Positions 29,997 to 37,445 of a stretch of 44,693 nucleotides of DNA are shown here, piece after piece. A program made the translations under genes and the position numbers. A model generated the notes under the pieces. The model was given only the letters and a program-made list of their open reading frames with translations, was not told the DNA's origin and did not search any database. How positions within the stretch are numbered: position 1 is the stretch's first letter; every line of letters begins with the position of its first letter. The DNA is from a virus. The stretch spans positions 1 to 44,693 of the IMG/VR virus record IMGVR_UViG_3300046694_000261; one strand, written 5' to 3'.

Positions 29997-32455
29997 TGGC
30001 ATCTCTGATAGCTAACTGCCTTGGCCGGCTAGTATCCGCGCAGCGCATCAGCCAAAAGCAGGCTGATGACGCTCTGGCCCTGCATGAGGGCATTCAGGAC
30101 CGTCTCTATCCCGCTATGCCGCCGGCCGCCGCTGACGCTGCTGGCGCGCTTGAGGCCGCCCGTGTGATGGCACAGGCTGCCCGCGATCGCCAGCTTATGG
30201 CAGCGCATCAGGCGATTACCTATCGGGAAGCGCTCGACCGCATGGATCTTCACCCTGACGGGAAGACGGTCGGCCTGCACAGCATTCTTGTCCGTGACAA
30301 TTACGAGGGCGGCGCGGCGACAGGCAATGCGCTCAATGTCGACGCCCATTCAGAATCCGTGACAAAGCGTCTGCTCGGCTTCATGAACGGGGCGATGGAG
30401 CCCTACGCATCGAAGATGGCCGGTCTCAGCCAGGATACGGAATCCATCTGGAACGTGGTTCGCGAACTCTTCGGCTCCGACAGCGGCGATGATGCCGCGA
30501 AGGCGGCGGCGAACGGCTGGACGGCGGCAACGAAATACGCGGTTGACCGCGTGAAGCAGAGCGGGAAGCGTCTATCCGTGCTGGAAGACTGGCGGTTGCC
30601 GCAGCATTGGGATTCCGGCCGGCTAAAAAAGTTCACGCAGCAGGAGTTCGTCAATGACCTGATGACGGAAGTCGAGGCCGGCAACATGCGCGTCATGGAC
30701 AAGGGCGGCTATGGTGAGGCTCCGAAAGGCGCGGTGCCAGGGATCATCGCCAACGCCTACGACGATATCCGTCTCGCACGCGGAGCTGGCAATGGCAGCG
30801 GCGCGATGTCCAACCAGCTCCGCACCTTCCGTTTCGACGATCCCGAATCCTATATCCGCATGATGCAGAAATACGGCATGGGCAACGGCGGCTTGTACAA
30901 TACGATGATGGGTCACCTCGGCGCGATGTCGCGCGAAATCTCTCTCGTCGAACTGCTCGGCCCGCAATACGAGTCCAATTTCAAAGGCCTGATGAAGGTT
31001 GCGGCCGAAGACGACAAGCTGCGGAACAACACGATCGGCAAGAAGCTGAAGCGTTCCCTCTCGATGAACAGCCCGGCCGCTGTCCAGAATACCTATGACT
31101 CCGTGACTGGAAAGCTTGGCATTCCGCAAAGCGAACTGATCGCTGGTGTCGCCGGCGGCCTGCGCAACATCAAGACGGCGGCTAGCCTCGGATCGGCCGT
31201 GGTCTCCGCGCTGCCTGGCGACAGCATGACGGCTGCGATCGCTGCGAACTACAATGGCATCCCGGCGACGGCTGTTCTCACTCGCTTGGTCCGAGACCTC
31301 ACGACGAACCGCGAAGGTGCGGAACAGCTCGCCCGGCAGATCAACCTTACCGCCCATTCCGTTATCGATCATGCGCTCGGCTCCAAGCGCTTTGCTGATC
31401 AGGTTGTCGGCGACGGGCTGACCGCACGCATCGCAGATACGACCATGCGCGTGACAGGCATCAACGTTTGGACGGAAGGGCTGAAGCGCGCCTGGGCGAT
31501 GGAGTTCAATGGTCTCGTTGCCCGATCCGCTGGCGATGCATTCGACAAACTCGATCCCGCCTTCCGCAGCTTCCTCGATCGATATGGTTTTAGCGCCGGT
31601 GATTGGGACAAGCTGCGGGTGACGCCGCCGATCGAGGCCGATGGCGCCCGTTTCTTCAATGTGAATGCGGTCGAGGATCAGAAGCTTGCTGACCGGCTTA
31701 TGTCGGCCATCATCGACGAGCGGCACTTCGCCGTCATCGAGCCGGATGCTCGTATCCGCGGCGCGATGACGCTCGGCACGAAACGCGGTACGATCCTCGG
31801 CGAAGCAGTGCGCTCGGCCTCACAGTTCAAATCTTTCCCGATGACGTTCATGATGACGCACATCACGCGCGCCGCTATCCAAGACGGCTCGTGGGGCAAG
31901 GTGTCGGCCGGCGTGAAGCTGCTGGCCCTGACGACAGTTGCCGGTGCGGTGACGGCACAGATGCAATCGCTGATCTCCGGTCAAGATCCACTCGATATGA
32001 GCAATCCGCGCTTCTGGCTGACATCGTTCCTGCGCGGCGGCGGTGCTGGTATGGCGGGCGATCTCGCCTATTCCGCCACGACGCGCGGCGGCGACGGCCT
32101 GCTGCAATATGCCGCCGGTCCCGTCATGGGTGAAATCGCCTCGGCGACGGGCGACCTTGCGCAGACGCTCGCGAACAAGGATGTCTATTCCGGCGACAAG
32201 CCTCTGAATGGCAAGATGCTGGCGCAGCACATTAAGGCATGGGTGCCCGGCTCTTCGCTTTGGTACACCAAGATCGCGACTGACCGTCTGGTCTTCGACT
32301 TCATTCAGACGATGGTAGATCCGCACTATCGCGAGTCCTTCCGGCGCTACCAGCGGCGCATGCAGCAGGACTATGGGCAGAAATTCTGGTGGGAGCCGGG
32401 CAAGGTAGCCCCTGATCGAGCACCCAATTTCAACGCTGCGATCGGAAACAAATAG
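29996..32455 (+). CDS. Large internal/ejection protein (819 aa)
   Basis: Starts MASLIANCLGRLVSAQRISQ at 29996 with AGGGGA upstream. Mostly helical, Ala-rich in the N-terminal part (AAADAAGALEAARVMAQAAR), with long amphipathic stretches (LGSAVVSALPGDSMTAAIAA) and hydrophobic ones near the end (VKLLALTTVAGAVTAQMQSL, GGGAGMAGDLAYSATTRGGD). The C-terminus is basic-aromatic (YRESFRRYQRRMQQDYGQKF). No enzymatic motif is visible. By size, order and composition it is the third ejectosome component. A 44-base gap with a late promoter separates it from the fibre gene. Confidence 0.72.
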   Translation: MASLIANCLGRLVSAQRISQKQADDALALHEGIQDRLYPAMPPAAADAAGALEAARVMAQAARDRQLMAAHQAITYREALDRMDLHPDGKTVGLHSILVRDNYEGGAATGNALNVDAHSESVTKRLLGFMNGAMEPYASKMAGLSQDTESIWNVVRELFGSDSGDDAAKAAANGWTAATKYAVDRVKQSGKRLSVLEDWRLPQHWDSGRLKKFTQQEFVNDLMTEVEAGNMRVMDKGGYGEAPKGAVPGIIANAYDDIRLARGAGNGSGAMSNQLRTFRFDDPESYIRMMQKYGMGNGGLYNTMMGHLGAMSREISLVELLGPQYESNFKGLMKVAAEDDKLRNNTIGKKLKRSLSMNSPAAVQNTYDSVTGKLGIPQSELIAGVAGGLRNIKTAASLGSAVVSALPGDSMTAAIAANYNGIPATAVLTRLVRDLTTNREGAEQLARQINLTAHSVIDHALGSKRFADQVVGDGLTARIADTTMRVTGINVWTEGLKRAWAMEFNGLVARSAGDAFDKLDPAFRSFLDRYGFSAGDWDKLRVTPPIEADGARFFNVNAVEDQKLADRLMSAIIDERHFAVIEPDARIRGAMTLGTKRGTILGEAVRSASQFKSFPMTFMMTHITRAAIQDGSWGKVSAGVKLLALTTVAGAVTAQMQSLISGQDPLDMSNPRFWLTSFLRGGGAGMAGDLAYSATTRGGDGLLQYAAGPVMGEIASATGDLAQTLANKDVYSGDKPLNGKMLAQHIKAWVPGSSLWYTKIATDRLVFDFIQTMVDPHYRESFRRYQRRMQQDYGQKFWWEPGKVAPDRAPNFNAAIGNK

Positions 32456-32457
32456 CC

Positions 32458-32492
32458 TGTGCTTTGCGGGGCTTCTGACGGTCGGGGATTAT
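32458..32492 (+). promoter_or_regulatory. Late promoter B (tail fibre genes)
   Basis: CCTGTGCTTTGC ends at 32467; TTGCGG (32464-32469), 17 bases, then GATTAT (32487-32492). The fibre ATG at 32500 starts eight bases after the -10, again suggesting a leaderless transcript; a GGGGA eleven bases upstream is the only weak ribosome-site candidate. Confidence 0.55.
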
Positions 32493-32499
32493 CCCGGCC

Positions 32500-33114
32500 A
32501 TGGTTACGATCGATCCATCACTTCGGAAGACAACCTATAATCCTGTGACGCCAACGACGGCGTTTCAGGTCAATTTCCCATTGTTCGACAACGATGATCT
32601 GAAGGTTGTCATCAATGACGAGGTGCGGACGGACTTCACTGTTTCCGCCACTTATGTCGATGGTGTAACGACAAATGCCCTCGTGAACATGAGTTCCGGC
32701 GTTACCGGTTCAGTGATCATCTATGGAGACCGAACCCCGGCCAGAACAGACCAGTTCGCGACTGGCGGCCCTCTCCCGATCAGTAACTTCAATTATGCGC
32801 TGAACCGTCTTGAGGTCGAGAATCAGGAAGCGCGCCGCGACATTGATCAGAGCGCATCAGATATCGCGCAAGAGATCATCGATCGCGAGACGGCTGAAGA
32901 CGCCCTGATCGCCCGGCTTGATAGCCTCATCGGCACAGTCGAAGCCTATGCGGATGCGGCTGCTGAGTCCGCAGATGAATCCGAATCTTCAGCAAACGAT
33001 TCTCAGGCGTCGGCCACAGAGGCCGCGATGTACGCTGCAATGCTCAATACCGCTGTCTACGATTTCAATTTCGATAGCGACCCTGCTCTCCCCGGTTATG
33101 ATTGGAACACCTGA
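32500..33114 (+). CDS. Tail fibre N-terminal protein (T7 gp17-like anchor)
   Basis: 204 residues. The sequence YNPVTPTTAFQVNFPLFDND, DLKVVINDEVRTDFTVSATY, SGSVIIY-like VTGSVIIYGDRTPARTDQFA and PLPISNFNYALNRLEVENQE is the T7-type fibre anchor domain that binds the nozzle/adaptor. A coiled coil with many Ala/Ser/Glu (DALIARLDSLIGTVEAYADA) follows. The distal part is encoded by the next gene, whose ATG overlaps this stop, so the fibre is split into two polypeptides. Confidence 0.85.
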   Translation: MVTIDPSLRKTTYNPVTPTTAFQVNFPLFDNDDLKVVINDEVRTDFTVSATYVDGVTTNALVNMSSGVTGSVIIYGDRTPARTDQFATGGPLPISNFNYALNRLEVENQEARRDIDQSASDIAQEIIDRETAEDALIARLDSLIGTVEAYADAAAESADESESSANDSQASATEAAMYAAMLNTAVYDFNFDSDPALPGYDWNT

Positions 33115-34262
33115 TGACGCGTGTGCCCCGCAGATTTGCCGGCATTGGTGCCGCCGACCTTCTCGATGCAGCCGCGTTTGACGCATATGTCGGCCCATCG
33201 CGTGAAGTCGTCGTAGATCATGTTCGCGGCATTATCGCGCTTCAGGATGGCGTGACGGCTGGCGGAAAACGTCCGATTATGTCCAGTCAGTTCGGGGCTA
33301 ATAATGGCGTCGCTACCTTGGATGCTGGCGGCGATGTCCCTGCCGCGCAACTAGGCAACGCCATGGGCAAGACTGGTGATACGGTAACTGGGCGATATCT
33401 CTTCCAGACGGCGGGCGGCACAGGTGCGGCACCACAGCCGATGATGGATATTGAGATATCTGAAGCCTATACGGCCGGATCGGGATTTTTCATTCTCTCA
33501 GCGATTCTTGCCACAAGAACAGGCGGCACTGGTCATCGCGAGGCGCTTCACGTTGAACAGAAATCATCTGCAGCAGCGACGGGTGAATTTATCGTCGGCA
33601 TTCAGGGGCAAGGTCGGATCACGGCGGGAAGCGGCAGCGCATTCGGCCTGAACGGGTATGTGTGGGTCGATGTCGGCTCTAATGCCGCCGCAGAAGCCGG
33701 CGCGGCGGAGTTCAATACGGATATTCGCGCTCAAATTACGCGCAAAGTTGGCGTGCAAATCGTGGACGTGTCGACATCCACTCAAGGCGGCACAGCTATC
33801 GACGCCGGCATGTGGATGGGAAAGCAGTCCGGTGCAAAGGGTTACTCTGCCGGTATCTATTTTGGCGACGCATCCAGATTCCCGGTATTTGCAGGCGGCA
33901 CACTTATCTATGCAAATGGCACGGGCGCGGTTGCCTTGCGTGCCGGTGTTGATTTTACCGGCATGCCAGCGTTCACAGAAGGCGCGTTTATAGCTCCCGC
34001 AAATAGTAAAGGCTATTTATTCGGGGCGGCAGGCGCTGGCGGTCTGATTTCTAGTGTTGTCGCTACTAACGGTGGCCGTATCGCTTTTGGAACAAATTCT
34101 ATCTTGTTACGAACTGCTGCTGATGCTGAAATCGGTAGATTTGAGGCAACACAAACGTACCTTATGTTTACGGATGGTACCAGTTCTTACTTGCGTCGCG
34201 TCATCGTGAATGCTGCCGATAGCGGTGGTAGCGGCTATCGTTCAATCAAAGTGGAAAACTAA
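33114..34262 (+). CDS. Distal tail fibre / spike protein
   Basis: 382 residues starting MTRVPRRFAGIGAADLLDAA. A short adhesin-attachment region with QFGANNGVATLDAGGDVPAA, typical of phage fibre shafts, is followed by Gly/Thr/Ala-rich beta sequence (TGDTVTGRYLFQTAGGTGAA, SGFFILSAILATRTGGTGHR). The last ~100 codons are clearly more AT-rich than the genes before, a common sign of exchange in receptor-binding regions. It should determine host range. No intramolecular chaperone domain is recognised. Confidence 0.72.
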   Translation: MTRVPRRFAGIGAADLLDAAAFDAYVGPSREVVVDHVRGIIALQDGVTAGGKRPIMSSQFGANNGVATLDAGGDVPAAQLGNAMGKTGDTVTGRYLFQTAGGTGAAPQPMMDIEISEAYTAGSGFFILSAILATRTGGTGHREALHVEQKSSAAATGEFIVGIQGQGRITAGSGSAFGLNGYVWVDVGSNAAAEAGAAEFNTDIRAQITRKVGVQIVDVSTSTQGGTAIDAGMWMGKQSGAKGYSAGIYFGDASRFPVFAGGTLIYANGTGAVALRAGVDFTGMPAFTEGAFIAPANSKGYLFGAAGAGGLISSVVATNGGRIAFGTNSILLRTAADAEIGRFEATQTYLMFTDGTSSYLRRVIVNAADSGGSGYRSIKVEN

Positions 34263-34264
34263 AC

Positions 34265-34453
34265 ATGAATGAACAACAGTATACTATACCGCATAGCGTA
34301 ATGGCTAAGATTGCTGAGGAACTTGGAACCGCGATTATCAATAAGATTTCGGCTTTAGCGCAACTTGAGCAAATAATCGCGTCAAGGAACGACGAAAAAT
34401 CAAACAACCCTTCAGAAGTTGAGACTTCTAGAAAAAAGGCATCGAATACCTAA
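34265..34453 (+). CDS. Small helical protein after the fibre (62 aa), possible fibre accessory
   Basis: ATG 34265 is two bases after the fibre stop. The product MNEQQYTIPHSVMAKIAEEL then TAIINKISALAQLEQIIASR is helical with a charged tail, and the DNA is AT-rich like the end of the fibre gene, so both may have been exchanged together. It could be a fibre-assembly helper or lysis-related; no family recognised. Ends inside the convergent methyltransferase gene. Confidence 0.5.
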   Translation: MNEQQYTIPHSVMAKIAEELGTAIINKISALAQLEQIIASRNDEKSNNPSEVETSRKKASNT

Positions 34454-35444
34454 TTCGCGCTCTTTTAGCACGTAGTGCTATTCTTTCCAGTATACCTACC
34501 GGCGCTCGTTTAGGAATCGGCTCTGATCTAATTGCCTTTTCTTGCCGAGAAATAAAAGGTGTTTCCTCGCCGATTGATCCTTTGCGCAAAACTGCCGTGA
34601 ATTCAAACATGTCGCGCGGCGTGTGGTAAACCCGCTCAGCCACAAGGTCGATAAGACCCTGTCTATTCAAGGTCGATATGATTTCAAAGAATGCTGCGGG
34701 CGTGAATTGCCATGCGTGGCTGTCGATATAATCAGCGCTATCGATGCGGCTACGCAGCTCATCAAGCCGCGGACTTTCCGTCTTCTGGTAGGATGGCGTG
34801 CCGTGATCGCCCTTCCAGTGTCGGGCCGGATCATTGTGAGTCGTTTCGATCGCGTGAGCAACCAGTGTACGCGGCTGATGCAGGCCCAAATTCGTAACAT
34901 AGGCCGTCATGACATCGGTGATTGACGAGGTGCTGCGGAAATGGTCGAAGCAAAAACGCTTGTCTGGCGAGACGATATAGTAGCGGCCGCCGGTCTCCAA
35001 TACTGATGAAACATTCTGCAGATGCCGCACAAGATCCGGTTGGTGCTCGATGCTATGGCTTCCGAAAACGGCGGTGAATTTGCGATCGATCATATCGAAA
35101 GAACCGTCGGGCGAAACATAATCGATATGCGGTACGCGCGAGATGTCAAGGTTATGCCAGGCGCATCTCCGGATTAGTTCTTCCTTGTCGAAAGCGTCAA
35201 TGTATTTTACGTGCTCGCCTGCAATGGCGGGTGCGGCGAAAGGCCCGACTTCTAGGACGGATGCTTCCTGTTGGGCAAGTTCCACCAAAACACCGCGCCA
35301 TGCCGCTGGCGAACTAACTCGTCCCTCTTCTATACCGAACGTCAGATAGTGCTGAAACAGTGCTTCATCAGAAATACTTGCAATATCTGGATACTGATAA
35401 CGCAGATATTCATGCACGAACACTGCAGGGAGAGCGACAGGCAT
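34428..35444 (-). CDS. Class I SAM-dependent methyltransferase, probable conversion gene
   Basis: 338 residues from ATG 35444, nine bases after GGAG. Motif I is SVLEVGPFAAPAIAGEHVKY, then IDYVSPDGSFDMID, VFGSHSIEHQPDLVRHLQNV and YYIVSPDKRFCFDHFRSTSS. This set (EVGPF..P, SHxIEHQPDL, PDKRxCFDHF) marks a family usually linked with glycosyltransferases of surface-polysaccharide loci. The gene opposes all late genes around it, and its upstream DNA (35460-35560) is AT-rich with a likely promoter. It looks like a moron expressed in the lysogen that alters the cell surface. Its 3' end overlaps the last tail gene by 26 bases. Confidence 0.8.
   Translation of the reverse strand: MPVALPAVFVHEYLRYQYPDIASISDEALFQHYLTFGIEEGRVSSPAAWRGVLVELAQQEASVLEVGPFAAPAIAGEHVKYIDAFDKEELIRRCAWHNLDISRVPHIDYVSPDGSFDMIDRKFTAVFGSHSIEHQPDLVRHLQNVSSVLETGGRYYIVSPDKRFCFDHFRSTSSITDVMTAYVTNLGLHQPRTLVAHAIETTHNDPARHWKGDHGTPSYQKTESPRLDELRSRIDSADYIDSHAWQFTPAAFFEIISTLNRQGLIDLVAERVYHTPRDMFEFTAVLRKGSIGEETPFISRQEKAIRSEPIPKRAPVGILERIALRAKRARIRYSMPFF
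34466..34488 (+). terminator. Possible terminator of the late tail operon
   Basis: TAGCAC-gta-GTGCTA (34466-34480) followed by TTCTTTCC on the plus strand, 13 bases after the last tail gene. It lies within the 3' end of the convergent methyltransferase gene. Confidence 0.4.
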
Positions 35445-35595
35445 TTTAGAAAACTCCAAGCGGACTAGTCAGCAGTCTTCGCGTCGATCTGCCTAATAAT
35501 TAATACCTAGCAATATTGGGCAACAATCTGCAATTAAAATATGAATGAGGATAGCCACAGATATAATGACGCGTGCGTTTTGCGCTGTAGGAGCG

Positions 35596-35630
35596 TGTGC
35601 TTTGCGCCGTTTTGTCCTACCCTCGATTAT
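35596..35630 (+). promoter_or_regulatory. Late promoter C (lysis genes)
   Basis: TGTGCTTTGC at 35596-35605; TTGCGC (35602-35607), 17 bases, then GATTAT (35625-35630) and CCCGCC. This is identical in spacing to promoter B and shares GATTATCCCG with it. Here a 20-odd-base leader with GGAG precedes the endolysin ATG. Confidence 0.55.
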
Positions 35631-35658
35631 CCCGCCATCTTCCTATGGAGCGATGGCA

Positions 35659-36420
35659 ATGAACCGCACAACCTTTTTCGCATTCGTCCGCAAGGCGCCC
35701 TGTGGCGGTAACCTCTGGCAATCTCAGGTCGACGGACTGACCAAGATCCTTGACGAATGGGATCGGCGTGCGCTCAACGACATTCGTTTCCTCGCCTATA
35801 TGCTGGCGACGGTCTTTCATGAGACCGGTGGCAAGATACAGCCAATCCGCGAGGGTGGCGGCGAAAAGTACCTGAAAAGCAAGCCATATTATCCTTGGGT
35901 GGGCGAAGGTCTCGTGCAGGTCACTTGGGAAAAGAACGCTCGCAAGTTCGGCGCCACGGCGCCCGGTCAGCTCATGACCTGGCCTATCGCCCTTCGCGCG
36001 CTGTTTGATGGCATGCTACGGGGCATGTTCACCGGAAAGAAGCTGTCCGATTATTTCGGCGTGACGATCGATGACCCAGTCGGCGCGCGCAAGATCATCA
36101 ACGGCACGGACAAAGCGCAACTCATCGCCGGCTATTACAAGAACTTCCTCGACGCGATCAACGCATCTCAGGATACGGCGAAGATTGCCGAAGTCGACAT
36201 CGAGGATGCGAAGCCCGACGACAAGCCGGCCACTCAGTCGGCGATGGCCCTTCTCTCTACCGCTGCGCCAGCGGCGGCTGGTATCGCCCTGCCGGCGCTG
36301 ACTGGCATCAACAATCTCTACTCGCTGGTGTTCATGCTCGTGCTGCTCATCGCTGCCTGCGGCATTGGCTATATGTTCCTGTCTGGCCGCTTCTCGGTCA
36401 CCAAGGGCAAAGCGCTGTGA
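35659..36420 (+). CDS. Endolysin, GH19/lysozyme-like with C-terminal membrane segment
   Basis: 253 residues from ATG 35659 with GGAG eight bases upstream; ATG 35653 is too close. The catalytic domain has YMLATVFHETGGKIQPIREG (Glu55) and GEGLVQVTWEKNARKFG (Glu83), the paired glutamates of GH19-type phage lysozymes. After an acidic linker (EVDIEDAKPDDKPATQ) come an Ala-rich stretch and a clear transmembrane helix (LYSLVFMLVLLIAACGIGYM). A membrane anchor at the C-terminus is atypical for soluble endolysins and points to another route or timing of release. GTGA overlap with the i-spanin gene. Confidence 0.82.
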   Translation: MNRTTFFAFVRKAPCGGNLWQSQVDGLTKILDEWDRRALNDIRFLAYMLATVFHETGGKIQPIREGGGEKYLKSKPYYPWVGEGLVQVTWEKNARKFGATAPGQLMTWPIALRALFDGMLRGMFTGKKLSDYFGVTIDDPVGARKIINGTDKAQLIAGYYKNFLDAINASQDTAKIAEVDIEDAKPDDKPATQSAMALLSTAAPAAAGIALPALTGINNLYSLVFMLVLLIAACGIGYMFLSGRFSVTKGKAL

Positions 36421-36674
36421 CCGCGCTGGTCTGGCTCTTCCTCAAGAACAACTGGCTGTCGCTGGTGATCGTTGCCGTCGTGATCGCCATCGTCGGCGTG
36501 GTCTACATCAAGGGCCACTCCGACGGCACGGCGGCCGGTGCAGCGGCACAGACGAAGGCCATCTTCAATCAGCTCAAGGAAAGGAACATCACCGATGAAA
36601 AGGTTCAGAGCATGTCTGACCCTGAGCTGTGTCGGGCTATTGGCGGGGTGTGGAGTGACAACCGGTGCCAGTGA
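36417..36674 (+). CDS. i-spanin (Rz-like)
   Basis: 85 residues from GTG 36417. One N-terminal transmembrane segment (WLSLVIVAVVIAIVGVVYIK) and a periplasmic helix (GAAAQTKAIFNQLKERNITD) with a Cys-containing end (ELCRAIGGVWSDNRCQ). Together with the lipoprotein encoded in the overlapping +1 frame it forms the two-component spanin that disrupts the outer membrane. Shorter than lambda Rz. Confidence 0.7.
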   Translation: MTALVWLFLKNNWLSLVIVAVVIAIVGVVYIKGHSDGTAAGAAAQTKAIFNQLKERNITDEKVQSMSDPELCRAIGGVWSDNRCQ

Positions 36675-36807
36675 CGGCGCCGGTTATGCCGCTTTGCATC
36701 CGAACGCCGTGACCCGCTCATTCATCTTCGCCAATGATCGCCCGTTCGTGAATGAGGTCGCCGCGCACAATGTCCAGTGCGGCAAAGACCCGATGTGCAG
36801 GAAGTGA
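36595..36807 (+). CDS. o-spanin lipoprotein (Rz1-like)
   Basis: 70 residues from ATG 36595, starting MKRFRACLTLSCVGLLAGCG with a lipobox LLAGC at residues ~14-18, so the mature protein is anchored to the outer membrane by its Cys. It overlaps the i-spanin gene in a different frame by 80 bases, the usual Rz/Rz1 embedding. The mature part (ASDGAGYAALHPNAVTRSFI) is short. A CGKDPMCRK end with two cysteines may crosslink dimers. Confidence 0.72.
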   Translation: MKRFRACLTLSCVGLLAGCGVTTGASDGAGYAALHPNAVTRSFIFANDRPFVNEVAAHNVQCGKDPMCRK

Positions 36808-36811
36808 ACTC

Positions 36812-37231
36812 TTGGCGACGAATGCGGAACTTATGCACGAGATCATGCGCTCCCTCGGCCGGCTCGAAGAGGGTGTAGAGCGTATCAGAGATGACTTTCA
36901 GGAAGAGAAAGAGAGCGCTCACGAAAGCCGGGCCGTCATTCACAAGCGTCTCGATGAGCACGCGAAGCAGATGGCTAAGACGGATGAGACGATAGCCATT
37001 TCCGGTCTCGTTGACGCTCAGCTCCGCGATCAGATCAAAGCTCTGGAAGAGACTGTCAAGAGGAACCATGACGAGGTGGTGCCGTCCCTGTCCGAATGGC
37101 GACGGATCAAAATCCTTGGCGCCGGCTTCGGTGGCATCCTCTTGCTTCTCGGGATATCGGTCGGCGCTATCGTGACCTGGGCGAGCGACACAGCTTCGTC
37201 GATCGTGCGCCAATGGCTGAAGCTTCCATGA
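36812..37231 (+). CDS. DUF1515-like membrane protein, holin candidate
   Basis: 139 residues from TTG 36812 seven to eight bases after AGGAAG (ATG 36833 is an alternative). A long coiled coil (LMHEIMRSLGRLEEGVERIR, HKRLDEHAKQMAKTDETIA, KALEETVKRNHDEVVPSLSE) precedes one transmembrane helix (IKILGAGFGGILLLLGISVG) and a short amphipathic end (IVRQWLKLP). This is the layout of DUF1515 proteins of rhizobial phages. No other holin is visible, so it may serve that purpose with the endolysin anchor; not proven. Ends at the attP region. Confidence 0.65.
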   Translation: MATNAELMHEIMRSLGRLEEGVERIRDDFQEEKESAHESRAVIHKRLDEHAKQMAKTDETIAISGLVDAQLRDQIKALEETVKRNHDEVVPSLSEWRRIKILGAGFGGILLLLGISVGAIVTWASDTASSIVRQWLKLP

Positions 37232-37440
37232 TGTTCCGCGTTCCCACATAGATCTGCGGGAACGAGGCTGATCAGGAACGAATCTAAGCAAAATCAAATA
37301 GCAGGAACAAATTCCTAATCTGGGGGTCACGCGTTCGAATCGCGTCGAGATCACCACTAATCCCCCAATTAAAACAATCTGTTAGTCTATCGATCTGCTG
37401 CATGCGTGTTCCTACGCGTTCCACAAGAATGTTCCTACGC
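37232..37440. other. attP: attP region with tRNA-Arg(CCU) core and GGAAC arm repeats
   Basis: Bases 37312-37356 fold into the 3' part of a tRNA: anticodon loop TTCCTAA, 3' anticodon stem TCTGG, variable GGGTC, T-stem ACGCG, T-loop TTCGAAT, CGCGT, acceptor CGAGATC, A, CCA. No 5' half is present, so it is the attP core and not a gene; the host attB should be the tRNA-Arg(CCU) gene. Eight GGAAC/GTTCC pentamers flank it (GTTCC at 37233, 37240; GGAAC at 37259, 37275, 37304; GTTCC at 37408, 37418, 37431), several within longer repeats (CAGGAACRAAT twice, TGTTCCTACGC twice), likely integrase arm sites. Confidence 0.8.
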
Positions 37441-37445
37441 TTCGT

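Noticed and set aside
32500-35444. Diversity-generating retroelement, because capsid genes look BPP-1-like
   Set aside because: No reverse transcriptase gene and no template/variable repeat pair were seen near the fibre genes.
37312-37356. tRNA gene
   Set aside because: Only the anticodon loop to CCA part is present; no D-arm or 5' acceptor strand. It is an attachment-site core.
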